This document shows, piece by piece, positions 52,347 through 60,941 of a DNA stretch of 64,000 nt (positions are counted from its first letter, which is position 1; every line of letters begins with the position of its first letter). The stretch comes from Kaistia dalseonensis (GTDB taxonomy: Bacteria; Pseudomonadota; Alphaproteobacteria; Rhizobiales; Kaistiaceae), in contig NZ_JAUSVO010000006.1 in assembly GCF_030814715.1 (NCBI RefSeq), forward strand, positions 405,088-469,087, read 5' to 3'. The position numbers were made by a program, and so were the translations under genes. A model generated the notes under the pieces. It saw only the letters and a program-made list of their open reading frames with translations. It was not told the origin of the DNA and ran no database searches.

Positions 52347-53813
52347 ATGGTCGCTTTCAACGAAATTCCCTATGACTGGCTGAAGCCGGGCGTCCTGGTC
52401 GAGGTCCGCCCGAATTACGACCGCATGGGCGCCGTGCCTTATCCCGCCCGCGCGCTGCTCATCGTCCAGTCGCTCGCCGGTGGCGCAGGCGTCGCCAAGA
52501 CGCTCTACCGCATCACGCGACCCGATCAGGGTCGCGCGCTCTTCGGCGCTGGATCGGTCGGCGCCGACATGGTCGAGGCTTTCAAGAAGGCCAACAAGAC
52601 GAGCGATGTCTATGCCATCGCGCTCGCCGACGCGGCGGCGGCGGTCGCGGCAACCGGCACGTTCACCTTCGCCGGCACGGCCACCAGCTCCGGCGTCGCG
52701 GCGCTCTATATCGGCAGCGTCCGCATTGCGATCCCGATCATCGTCGGCACGACGGCCGCCCAGGCCGCGACGGCTGCTGTCGCGGCGATCAATGCCATCG
52801 CCACCCTGCCGGTGACCGCCGCAGCCGCTGCCGGCGTGGTGACGTTGACCGCCAAGCACAAGGGCGAGGTCGGCAATGGCATCGGTCTCGCCTTCGCGCG
52901 CCGCGACGGCGACAGCGTCATTGCCGGCCTCGCCGTGACCGTGGCGGCCATGGCGGCGGGAGCGACCAACCCTAACCTGCAGGACGTGCTCGACGTCATC
53001 GCCGCCGAATGGTTCACCGATATCGCCCTGCCTTGGGACGACGCCACGACGCTCGGCTTGCTCGCGGCCGAGCTGGCGACCCGATATCAGGCGATGGGCA
53101 AGCGCGACGCGCAGGCCTATCTCGGCCACCGTGGCACCTTTGGCGGCCTGACGACCAAGGGCGCGCTCACGAACTCGCCGTTCATTTCGGCGATCGGCGC
53201 CAAGAACTCGCCGGCGGCGCCGTGGGTGTGGGCGGCGACGCTCGCCGGCGTCGCGACGTTCCAGCTCGCGAACGATCCCGCGCGCCAGCTCCGCACGCTC
53301 CCGCTGCCGGACATCGAGGCACCACCGACCGCCGATCGCTTCACCGATACCGAGCAAAATCTTCTGCTCGGCGGCGGCATCTCGACCTTCACGTCGCTCG
53401 CCGATGGCACCGTCACGATCGACCGCATCGTCACGACGTACAAGACGAGCCCTCTCGGCGTGCCGGATCGGGCCTGGCTCGACATCATGGTACCGAAGAC
53501 GGCGAGCCGCGTGCGGTACGATTGGTCCTCTTACGTCGCCCTCATGTATCCGCGCCACAAGCTCGCCGACGACGACAGCCCGGCCGCAGCCGAACGCGAC
53601 GCGGTCGTCACGCCCGGCCGCATGCATGGCAGCTGGGCGACGCGCTGCAAGCTCTATGAGCGATGGGGCTGGATCGAGGGCGCATCCGACACGGTCGCAC
53701 AGTCGACCTTCGCCCGCGACGACAGCGACCGCAACCGGCTCAACGCCAGTCAGCAGATCATCATCATCGGCAATCTGATGGTGCTGGCGGCTGCGCTGGA
53801 ATTCCAGGTCTAG
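52347..53813 (+). CDS. Contractile tail sheath protein (Mu gpL)
   Basis: The 488-residue sheath subunit whose contraction drives the tube through the envelope. The opening FNEIPYDWLKPGVLVEVRPN and the core segment (SSYVALMYPRHKLADDDS) match Mu gpL. An Ala/Gly-rich inserted domain occupies about 90-205. The gene starts directly after gp38 and is followed by a UUCG hairpin. Confidence 0.93.
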   Translation: MVAFNEIPYDWLKPGVLVEVRPNYDRMGAVPYPARALLIVQSLAGGAGVAKTLYRITRPDQGRALFGAGSVGADMVEAFKKANKTSDVYAIALADAAAAVAATGTFTFAGTATSSGVAALYIGSVRIAIPIIVGTTAAQAATAAVAAINAIATLPVTAAAAAGVVTLTAKHKGEVGNGIGLAFARRDGDSVIAGLAVTVAAMAAGATNPNLQDVLDVIAAEWFTDIALPWDDATTLGLLAAELATRYQAMGKRDAQAYLGHRGTFGGLTTKGALTNSPFISAIGAKNSPAAPWVWAATLAGVATFQLANDPARQLRTLPLPDIEAPPTADRFTDTEQNLLLGGGISTFTSLADGTVTIDRIVTTYKTSPLGVPDRAWLDIMVPKTASRVRYDWSSYVALMYPRHKLADDDSPAAAERDAVVTPGRMHGSWATRCKLYERWGWIEGASDTVAQSTFARDDSDRNRLNASQQIIIIGNLMVLAAALEFQV

Positions 53814-53815
53814 CC

Positions 53816-53831
53816 GGCGCCTTCGGGCGCC
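53816..53831 (+). other. UUCG-tetraloop hairpin between sheath and tube genes
   Basis: GGCGCC-TTCG-GGCGCC forms a perfect six-base-pair stem with the very stable UUCG loop, starting two bases after the sheath stop. No T run follows, so it is more likely an mRNA stabiliser or processing boundary than a terminator. Confidence 0.6.
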
Positions 53832-53873
53832 CCTGTCACCGCGCCGCTGGCGCTGATCCATGAGGAGTGAGCC

Positions 53874-54236
53874 GTGGTCCAGACACTCGGCATCGTCGAT
53901 ATTCTCTGGCGGGGTCGCAACGTCCCCGTCGAAAAGGGCGCCAAGCTCAAGCTCGGCGGCATCAAGAACAACGCAGTCACCTATGGCCGCAAGGTCGGCC
54001 GGGCTCAGGAATTCGTCGGTTCGGAAATCACCGCGACGACGCATCTGGAGCGCGGCGTCTCGTACAAGACAATCTTCACGGCCGAGGAAGGCGAGCTGCA
54101 GGTCACTTGCGACACCGGCCATATCTACACCTTCCCCGACGCCTTCATGACCGATCCCCCCGAAATGACGGGCGGCGAAGGCGGCAAGCTGGAGCTGAAG
54201 TGGATGGCCGGAGACTATGAAGAGGTGATGCGTTGA
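53874..54236 (+). CDS. Tail tube protein (Mu gpM)
   Basis: The 120-residue tube subunit: GIVDILWRGRNVPVEKGAKL and FTAEEGELQVTCDTGHIYTF, then a conserved GGKLELKWMAGD end. The GTG start has a GAGGAG site about eight bases upstream. It overlaps the following chaperone gene by four bases. Confidence 0.9.
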   Translation: MVQTLGIVDILWRGRNVPVEKGAKLKLGGIKNNAVTYGRKVGRAQEFVGSEITATTHLERGVSYKTIFTAEEGELQVTCDTGHIYTFPDAFMTDPPEMTGGEGGKLELKWMAGDYEEVMR

Positions 54237-54685
54237 ACACGTCCCCCGCCAACATCGTTGTCGATCTCGACGACGAGCAGCCCGTCGTCCATATCCCGGC
54301 CGGTGCCGCGATCGTCGACGAGGATGCTGACCTCACGAGTGGCATTCCGGCGCGCGCGAGGCGCAATGAGGGAGGCTCGATCACGCTGCCGCTGCGCTAC
54401 CCGGTTGAGCTGACGATCAAGTCCAGCCAAGGCGGTACGCGGGCGGAGCGCTATGCCGAGCTGACTTTCAACCGGCTCACCGGCGCCGACATCCGCGCGG
54501 TTCAGTCGGCCTCAAAGGACAGCCAGCCCGTCGTCATGCTCGCTCGGTCGAGCCGTCTCCGCCCGGCCATCATGAATGCGTTGTTCGACCTGATGGATGG
54601 CGGCGACATCGCCGATGCGTCGGCGATCGTTGACAGTTTTTTCGGGAATGGCCGGACGACTGGCCGGTCTTCCTCGGCGGGATAG
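54233..54685 (+). CDS. Tail assembly chaperone, short form (Mu gp41-like)
   Basis: A 150-residue zero-frame product (TLPLRYPVELTIKSSQGGTR, AELTFNRLTGADIRA) that binds the tape measure protein during tail assembly. It ends in NGRTTGRSSSAG when no frameshift occurs. A T TTT TTC slippery heptamer at codons 136-137 allows a second, longer product. TTG start overlapping the tube stop. Confidence 0.85.
   Translation: MNTSPANIVVDLDDEQPVVHIPAGAAIVDEDADLTSGIPARARRNEGGSITLPLRYPVELTIKSSQGGTRAERYAELTFNRLTGADIRAVQSASKDSQPVVMLARSSRLRPAIMNALFDLMDGGDIADASAIVDSFFGNGRTTGRSSSAG
54637..54643 (+). other. Programmed -1 frameshift site (T TTT TTC)
   Basis: The heptamer is in phase with the chaperone frame (AGT TTT TTC). 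Slipping back one base moves the ribosome into a frame opening REWPDDWPVFLGG that stays open for 52 codons to a TAG at 54799-54801. This matches the frameshift found in tail chaperone genes of many long-tailed phages. Confidence 0.82.
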
Positions 54686-54801
54686 CGGTCAATACCGGCT
54701 TTTCGGCGGACGCGATCGAAGGCTTTGACCTCGATCGGGTCCGCTTCTGGTGGAACGCGATCGCCGAATTCCACCAACGATCCCGACAGAGCGAGGAATA
54801 G
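54643..54801 (+). CDS. Frameshift extension of the tail assembly chaperone (Mu gp42-like)
   Basis: Read in the -1 frame after the heptamer, this adds 52 residues (REWPDDWPVFLGG..., FDLDRVRFWWNAIAEFHQRS) to the first 137 residues of the chaperone, giving about 189. It has no start codon of its own and encodes aromatic-rich, GC-ending sequence. The fused form normally tethers the chaperone to the tape measure. The tape measure ATG follows two bases after its stop. Confidence 0.78.
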   Translation, partial: REWPDDWPVFLGGIAVNTGFSADAIEGFDLDRVRFWWNAIAEFHQRSRQSEE

Positions 54802-54803
54802 TG

Positions 54804-57293
54804 ATGGCCGGCCGCCAGATGAACGTCTCGGTGCTTGTGAGCCTGATCGACCGGCTGACCGCGCCGCTCAACCGGATGATGGGCAAGATCGGCGGGCTGG
54901 GCCGGTCCATCGGCTTGCTCGGCGCTACCGTCGCGGCGATTTCGTTCGCCGCGCCGATCGCCAAGGCGGGCGAATGGGACAGCAGCCTGCGCAATATCGG
55001 GATCACGGCCGGGCTATCCGGCAGCGCGCTCGAGGAGATGATCAAGCGCACGAGCGGCAATTACGAAAAGCTCGCACTCGAGGTCGGTCAGTTCTCGCGC
55101 GACATTGCGGGGGGCGCCGCGATCCTCGTCGCGGCGGGCATGGACCCGGCGCAGATCGAAGCGTTGCTGCCGATCATCGGCCGGGTCTCGACGGCCGCCA
55201 ATGCCAGCTTCAACGATATTTCCCAGACGGCCTTTGCGCTCTCGGATGGTCTGAAGGTTCCCGCCGACCAGATGGAAAAGGCGCTCGCCGCCCTGGTCGT
55301 TGCCGGCAAGGAGGGCCGTTTCGAGCTGGCCGATATGGCGAAGTATTTCCCGGCGCTCACCAGCCAGTTGGCGAACTTAGGCGTTACGGGCATGGACGCC
55401 GTGACGACGCTCGCCGCTGGCCTTCAGGTCGCGATGAAGGGCGCGGCCGATCCGGCTGAAGCCGCCAACAATATGAAGAACTTCCTGGCGAAGCTTTCGA
55501 GCCCGGACGTGCAAAAGAACTTCGCCAAGATGGGCGTGGATCTGTCGGGTGTGATGCAGGATGCCGTCGCGAAGGGCATCAATCCGATCGAGGCGGTCAT
55601 CCAGAAGGTCACGGCGCTGACCGGCGTTTCCGCAAGCACGATCTCCAAGGCTTACGCGACGGCCAAGGCCTCGGGCCTCTCGGATGCGGCCGCGCTGGAA
55701 AAGGTCAGGCAGCAGGTGGAGCGGATTGGCGGCGCCGAAAAGCTCGGCAATCTTTTCGGCGATCAGCAGGTGCTATCATTCCTGCTGCCGATGTTGGCGA
55801 ATATTCAGGAATATGAGCGGATCGCGGATAAGGCCGCGAACGCTTCGCCGACCGACGTCAAGACCGACTTCGACAGCCAAATGGCCAGCCTGCAGAAGAA
55901 GCTCGATCGCTTCACCGAGGTGGGCGAGCGCGTGATGCGGCGTGTCGGCTTCGCCTTCGCATCCAATCTCGATGTCATCAGTAGCGGCCTCGATCAGCTG
56001 CTCGCGGGCGTCGCGTGGATCGACGCGAATTTCCCCGGCGCGATCGATATGATCCTGTCGGTGGCAGGCGCCTTCGCCATGCTCGTCGTCGGCCTTGGCC
56101 TCCTCGGCCCGGCGTTCTCCATCGTCTCGGCGGGTTTCGGCGTGCTCGCCGCGATCGTCGGCGTGGTCCTCTCGCCGCTCAGCGTCATCATCGCGCTGCT
56201 GGCCGGCGCAGGCCTCATGATCATGGCCGACTGGAAGAACTTCGCGCCGTTTTTCTCGCGCATGTGGAACGGCATCAAGGCGACGTTCAGAGGCGCGATA
56301 GACGGCATTAAGGCGCTCTTTCGCGGCGATTTTGCCGGCTTCAAGCGCGGCATGATGGCGAGCTGGGAGGGCATGAAACAGGCGGCTTCGGCCGGCTGGG
56401 CCATTATCGCGCGCCTGTTCGGGCAGGTCGTCGACAGGATCAAGGCGGTCGACTGGCTCGGCACCGGTAAATGGATCATGGGCGCGATCGTCGACGGCAT
56501 CCGGTCTCTGTGGTCGAGCGCCACGGCCTGGGCGAACGATCTCGCCGCCGATATCCGGGCAATCGACTGGACCAAGGTCGGCCACGACATCAGCGACTGG
56601 ATCGTCAACGGCCTCAAGGCGATCGGCGCCAAGATCGCCGAGGTCGCGGCCACCATCGCGGCGGCGCTGACGAGTTTCGACTGGCTCGGCACCGGCGCGG
56701 CGATCCTCGATACGCTCAAGCGGGCGCTGATGGCGGTCGGCAATCTCGGCATGGCCGTGGGCGGGGCGATCAGGGATGTGCTGGTCGGCTTCCGCTGGGG
56801 CGAGGTCGGCACGGCCATTCTCGTTCTGCTCATCGACGCTATGGCGGCCGTCGGCGGTCGCGTCGTCGCGGTCTATGACGCGATCGCCGAGGCGCTCCGG
56901 AACGTCGATTGGGCCGGCGTCGGCGTCACGATCATGACGGCGATATGGGACGGTATGAAATCGATGGGCGGCAAGATAGCCGATTGGGTCAAGGGGCTGT
57001 TCGATTTCAGCGGATGGTTGCCGAACATCGGCGGGGCGGTGCCGTCCGTGCCGACACCGGCTCCAGCGGCTGCAGCGCCGCGCGCCGATGGCGTGCCGAC
57101 CAGCGGCGACAATGCACCGATCGGCGGGACGGACGGGTTCCGCCCGCAGGCATCCAACTCAAACGTCAACATCAGCGGCCAGATTGCAGTCACCGCCGAG
57201 CCCGGCGCGCAGGCGCGGATCACCCGGCAACCGGCCGACCGCCGCGTCGGCCTGACGGCATCGGATCGCGGCCCCGTGCTCGGGCGGCCCTGA
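54804..57293 (+). CDS. Tail tape measure protein
   Basis: An 829-residue protein that fixes tail length and is ejected ahead of the DNA. The N-terminal part is helical (VSVLVSLIDRLTAPLNRMMG), the middle has a TMP core (about 50-390), hydrophobic segments lie at about 412-475, and five 38-residue repeats run from about 547 to 735, each with a W-x(3)-G-x(2)-I pattern. A Pro/Ala linker and a short end follow. The ATG at 54804 lies after a GAGG site. Confidence 0.9.
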   Translation: MAGRQMNVSVLVSLIDRLTAPLNRMMGKIGGLGRSIGLLGATVAAISFAAPIAKAGEWDSSLRNIGITAGLSGSALEEMIKRTSGNYEKLALEVGQFSRDIAGGAAILVAAGMDPAQIEALLPIIGRVSTAANASFNDISQTAFALSDGLKVPADQMEKALAALVVAGKEGRFELADMAKYFPALTSQLANLGVTGMDAVTTLAAGLQVAMKGAADPAEAANNMKNFLAKLSSPDVQKNFAKMGVDLSGVMQDAVAKGINPIEAVIQKVTALTGVSASTISKAYATAKASGLSDAAALEKVRQQVERIGGAEKLGNLFGDQQVLSFLLPMLANIQEYERIADKAANASPTDVKTDFDSQMASLQKKLDRFTEVGERVMRRVGFAFASNLDVISSGLDQLLAGVAWIDANFPGAIDMILSVAGAFAMLVVGLGLLGPAFSIVSAGFGVLAAIVGVVLSPLSVIIALLAGAGLMIMADWKNFAPFFSRMWNGIKATFRGAIDGIKALFRGDFAGFKRGMMASWEGMKQAASAGWAIIARLFGQVVDRIKAVDWLGTGKWIMGAIVDGIRSLWSSATAWANDLAADIRAIDWTKVGHDISDWIVNGLKAIGAKIAEVAATIAAALTSFDWLGTGAAILDTLKRALMAVGNLGMAVGGAIRDVLVGFRWGEVGTAILVLLIDAMAAVGGRVVAVYDAIAEALRNVDWAGVGVTIMTAIWDGMKSMGGKIADWVKGLFDFSGWLPNIGGAVPSVPTPAPAAAAPRADGVPTSGDNAPIGGTDGFRPQASNSNVNISGQIAVTAEPGAQARITRQPADRRVGLTASDRGPVLGRP

Positions 57294-58570
57294 TGGCTTG
57301 GGATAGCGCCGATCTGCTTCCGGGCCTCCGGCCGGCCATGTATCGCGGCGTGTCGTTCCACATGCCCGACACCTCGATCGAGGTCGGCCGCCGCACGCTG
57401 GTGACGCTGTTTCCGGGGCTGGACGCGCCGGCCTTCGAAGATCTCGGACGTCATGACGGGCCGATCTCGGTGGCCGGGGTCCTGCTCGGCGATGACTATG
57501 TCGCCCAGGCATTCGCGTTGCAGGCGGCGTTTCAGGCGGCCGGGCCGGGCACGCTCCTGCATCCTTGGCTCGGCGAAATGTCGGTCGTCATCGCCGACCC
57601 GGCCCAGATCCGCTTTAGCTCCCGCGCGCTCCGCCTGGTGCAATTCGAGGTCTCGTTCCTGCGCGCTGATCTCAGCGGCGGCGCGATCATCTCGACGCTC
57701 GCCGGGCTGCTCTCGTCCGTCACCGCGCTGGTCGCTCTGCCGGCGCTCCTGGTGAGCGCGGTCGTCGGCGCCGTCACCATGGCGGTCGGGACGTGGTCCG
57801 CGCTCGTCAATACCGCGACGGCCGTCGCCGATCTGGTCACCGCCGCAGTCTCGGCCTCGCCCGCCAATGCCAGCCTGACGGTCGCCACCGAGACGGCGGC
57901 CGCCGCTGTCGCATCCGCCGCCGCTGGGTCTCCTGGCGCGGCCTCGGCCGAGCTGCTCGCGACCGCGATCGGCGATCTGATCGCCCCGATCGCCAGCGTC
58001 GCCATTGGCGAGCCGGCCGCAGCTGTCGGGTCTGCGTCGATCGCCAGCACGACGGCCGCGCGCTTCGATGCGCGGGGCGGCGCGACGCTGCTGCTCGACC
58101 TGTCGGCCGACATCCATGCGCTGCCGATCGCGGGCGCCTATGACGCGACGATCCGGCTGGCGGCCGAGCTCGCCGCGCTCGCCCAGGCCGTGCGGGCGGC
58201 GGCCGAGATCGACTACGAGAGCCGGCAGGACGCAACCGACTGGCTTGATCGGCTATCAAACGCGATCGATCGGGCGAACGCTGGGGCGGTCGATCTGGCG
58301 CCGCTGGCACCGGCCTCGGCCGCGCTCGCCATGGACGCGCTCTCGTCGATGGCCTCCGCGCTCAGCCGCGACATGCACGAGGTCATTGGCCGCCTGCCAT
58401 CGGTCTATCGGCTCGCGCCGCCGAGCGTGGTCTCGGCCTGGCTGATCGCCCAGCACGTCGCGGGCGACGATCCGGGCGCCGTCACGGCGATGATGAACGA
58501 CATTGTCCGCCGCAACCGGCTGCGACATCCCGGTCTCGTCTCGCCCGATGGCGTCGAGGTGCTGTCATGA
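57293..58570 (+). CDS. DNA circularization protein (Mu gpN)
   Basis: A 425-residue baseplate/tail protein. The N-terminal DNA-circularisation domain reads PAMYRGVSFHMPDTSIEVGR, LVTLFPGLDAPAFEDLGRHD and LHPWLGEMSVVIADPAQIRF. The centre is very Ala-rich and helical. In Mu, gpN is needed for tail assembly and for protecting or joining the injected ends. The ATG overlaps the tape measure stop. Confidence 0.88.
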   Translation: MAWDSADLLPGLRPAMYRGVSFHMPDTSIEVGRRTLVTLFPGLDAPAFEDLGRHDGPISVAGVLLGDDYVAQAFALQAAFQAAGPGTLLHPWLGEMSVVIADPAQIRFSSRALRLVQFEVSFLRADLSGGAIISTLAGLLSSVTALVALPALLVSAVVGAVTMAVGTWSALVNTATAVADLVTAAVSASPANASLTVATETAAAAVASAAAGSPGAASAELLATAIGDLIAPIASVAIGEPAAAVGSASIASTTAARFDARGGATLLLDLSADIHALPIAGAYDATIRLAAELAALAQAVRAAAEIDYESRQDATDWLDRLSNAIDRANAGAVDLAPLAPASAALAMDALSSMASALSRDMHEVIGRLPSVYRLAPPSVVSAWLIAQHVAGDDPGAVTAMMNDIVRRNRLRHPGLVSPDGVEVLS

Positions 58571-59814
58571 CGTCGAGGCCCTTCATCACGACGCGCCGCA
58601 TCGGGCTGGCCTTTGCCGGTCAGGTTTTCAATGAGTGGACACGGGTCGAGATCCCGCGCTCGATCGACGATATCAGCGGATCGTTCACGCTGGAGCTTCG
58701 CGACGCGCCACGCCCCTATGCGTCATGGCCGTTCGCGACGCTCGCCCAGCTCGCGCGTCAGCCGCAGCTCTGGGACGCGGTCACGATCACACTCGACGGC
58801 CGGCCGATCATGGTCGGCTATGTCGACCGGATCGAGCCCGATGCGGCCGAAGGACGATCGAGCGTGACCGTCACCGGCCGCGACAAGACGGCGGACCTGG
58901 TCGATTGCGCGGCGACGGTCGACGGCCCGGCCGAATATCGCAACGTGACCGTGCTTGATGCCGCCAAGATGATCTGCGCGCCGTTCGGGATCAGCGTCAA
59001 AGCAGATGTCGACGTCGGCGAGCCGATAGACCGGGTCGCGATCGACCCCGGCGAGACCGCCATGTCCGCGATCGAAAAGCTGGTGCGGCAGCGCGCTCTG
59101 ATCGTCACGTCGGACGGCGTCGGCGGGTTGCTCCTGACGCGTTCCGGCCGCAGCCGGGCGCCGGCCGCGCTCGTGTTCCCTGGCAACGTTTATGAAAGTC
59201 GCGGGTCGTTTTCGGCCGAGGGCCGCTATTCCGACTATGTCGTGAAAGGCCAGATGGAGAAGGCGGCTGGCGGGCGCGAAAGCAAGAGCCAGCTCGACGC
59301 CACCGCCTTCCCGCTCGCCACGAATGCGCAGCCCGAGCGCGTGACCAAGCAGGCTGCGCGCGAAGAGGCGGGCGTCACGATCAATGGCAGGGCGAAGGAT
59401 GAAGAGGTCACGCGCTATCGGCCGATCGTCTCGATGGGGCGGACCCAACTCGACGCCAAGAGCGCGCAGAAGCAGGCCGAATGGATGATGCGCACGACGC
59501 GCGGCCGATCGGAGACGATCGAGCACAGCGTCAAGGGCTTCGGCTCGGGCGACGCGATCTGGCGGCCGAATACGCTGGCCTTCGTCGACGACGCCTATCA
59601 GGGCGTGAACCGGGACATGCTGATCGCAGGCGTGACGCTCGCTTTCGACGAGCAAGGCGAAGCCACGCATCTGGGACTGACCGGGCCGGAAGCCTATGAC
59701 ACCGAGCCCGAAGGCGACCGGCGCAAAGATCATCGGCGGCGGACGGCCGCCAGCACCAAGAAGACCAGCGCGCCCAAGGCGCTCGACAGCACGGCGCATC
59801 GCCTCAATGAGTAG
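58567..59814 (+). CDS. Baseplate hub protein (Mu gpP)
   Basis: A 415-residue hub subunit comparable to T4 gp27. It has FNEWTRVEIPRSIDDISGSF near the start, LDGRPIMVGYVDRIEPDAAE, and the later YSDYVVKGQ and FVDDAYQGVNRDMLIAGVTL. The C-terminus is basic and flexible (RRKDHRRRTAASTKKTS). It overlaps the next start by eight bases. Confidence 0.9.
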   Translation: MTSRPFITTRRIGLAFAGQVFNEWTRVEIPRSIDDISGSFTLELRDAPRPYASWPFATLAQLARQPQLWDAVTITLDGRPIMVGYVDRIEPDAAEGRSSVTVTGRDKTADLVDCAATVDGPAEYRNVTVLDAAKMICAPFGISVKADVDVGEPIDRVAIDPGETAMSAIEKLVRQRALIVTSDGVGGLLLTRSGRSRAPAALVFPGNVYESRGSFSAEGRYSDYVVKGQMEKAAGGRESKSQLDATAFPLATNAQPERVTKQAAREEAGVTINGRAKDEEVTRYRPIVSMGRTQLDAKSAQKQAEWMMRTTRGRSETIEHSVKGFGSGDAIWRPNTLAFVDDAYQGVNRDMLIAGVTLAFDEQGEATHLGLTGPEAYDTEPEGDRRKDHRRRTAASTKKTSAPKALDSTAHRLNE

Positions 59815-60412
59815 AGACCGCGAAATCGCCCATGCCATCCGCGCGCTGATCTCGCGCGCAGTGGTCCGCTCAACCGACGACCAGGGCGAAAGCCAGACGG
59901 CAAAGCTGACCATGGCGGCCGGCGTCGATCGAACCGACGTCGAGGTCATGCAGCCTTTCGGCTTCGCGTCCCGAGCTCCGGCAGGCGGCGCCGCCGTCGT
60001 GCTGGCGATCGGCGGCGATACGGGCGATCTCGTCTTGCTGCCGATCTCGATGCCCGGCCAACGCCTCGGCAAGCTCGGCGATGGCGAGGCCGCGATGTAT
60101 GCGCTGGACGGCACGCGCGTCCACGTCAAGGCTGACGGCTCGATCGAGGCATTTGCCACGACGAAGATCATCAGCAAGGTCGGAGAGGCGACCGTCGAGG
60201 TGACGGCCGACAGCATCAAGGCGACGATCGGCGACGCGGAAATCGAGATGACGGCCGAGATGATCCGCGCTTTGGTCGGCGGCTCGCGCACCGTGACCAA
60301 GTCGGGCTATGCCAAGCTCAAATCCGGCGATAATCATGTCGTGGTGACGCCCGACGCCATCGTCTCGTCGGTGCCGATCGTGATCGGACCCGATCCTGAC
60401 CCGAGCACATAG
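59807..60412 (+). CDS. Baseplate assembly protein V / spike (Mu gp45)
   Basis: A 201-residue protein with a central OB-like domain (QPFGFASRAPAGGAAVVLAI) and a C-terminal repeated beta part (VEVTADSIKATIGDAEIEMT, KLKSGDNHVVVTPDAIV) that would form the trimeric membrane-piercing needle. It is followed by stem-loop copy 2. Confidence 0.9.
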   Translation: MSRDREIAHAIRALISRAVVRSTDDQGESQTAKLTMAAGVDRTDVEVMQPFGFASRAPAGGAAVVLAIGGDTGDLVLLPISMPGQRLGKLGDGEAAMYALDGTRVHVKADGSIEAFATTKIISKVGEATVEVTADSIKATIGDAEIEMTAEMIRALVGGSRTVTKSGYAKLKSGDNHVVVTPDAIVSSVPIVIGPDPDPST

Positions 60413-60420
60413 CGGGTGGC

Positions 60421-60441
60421 GCCCCCATCGCGGGGCATGAT
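60421..60441 (+). promoter_or_regulatory. Stem-loop plus CATGAT, copy 2
   Basis: GCCCC-CATCGC-GGGGC forms a five-base-pair stem that runs into CATGAT. The gp46-like ATG lies 32 bases after CATGAT. Stem, CATGAT and spacing match copy 1 at 48302. Confidence 0.5.
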
Positions 60442-60473
60442 GATTTCCGCGCGCGCGCGTCACAGTCGGCATC

Positions 60474-60941
60474 ATGACCGACTGGCTCGACATCGCCCTG
60501 GTCTTCGATCCGGAGACCCGCCGCACTGACCTCGTCTTTGGCGAGGACGGCGATCTTGTGCTTGACGAGACCCCCGCGACGCCCATGCTCATTGCGTTTG
60601 GCTCGGATCGCCGCGCGCGTCCGGATGACGAGTTGCCGACCGGTGTTTCGGAGATCAACGCGCCGTCCAGCTTCGTCGAGCGGCGCGGCTGGGCCGGCGA
60701 CGCGCTCGATGCCAATGGTGAGCTGATCGGCTCGCGGCTCTGGCTGCTCGATCGCGCCAAGCAAACCGAAATCACCCGCCTTTTGGCCGAAGAGTGGATG
60801 AAGCAGGCCTTCGGCTGGGTCCGTGATGAAACGGGCTCTGACGCGGCCATCGACGTCGTATGGGTGCGCAAGGAAGTGCTGCGCATCACGGTCGGTGTCG
60901 ACGGGCGATCGTTCACCCTCAACAAGCGGGTGGCCGCCTGA
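60474..60941 (+). CDS. Baseplate protein (Mu gp46)
   Basis: A 155-residue baseplate wedge protein like T4 gp25/Mu gp46: DIALVFDPETRRTDLVFGED, SFVERRGWAGDALDANGELI and SRLWLLDRAKQTEITRLLAE. It starts after a 61-base gap with the stem-loop and overlaps gp47 by one base. Confidence 0.9.
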   Translation: MTDWLDIALVFDPETRRTDLVFGEDGDLVLDETPATPMLIAFGSDRRARPDDELPTGVSEINAPSSFVERRGWAGDALDANGELIGSRLWLLDRAKQTEITRLLAEEWMKQAFGWVRDETGSDAAIDVVWVRKEVLRITVGVDGRSFTLNKRVAA

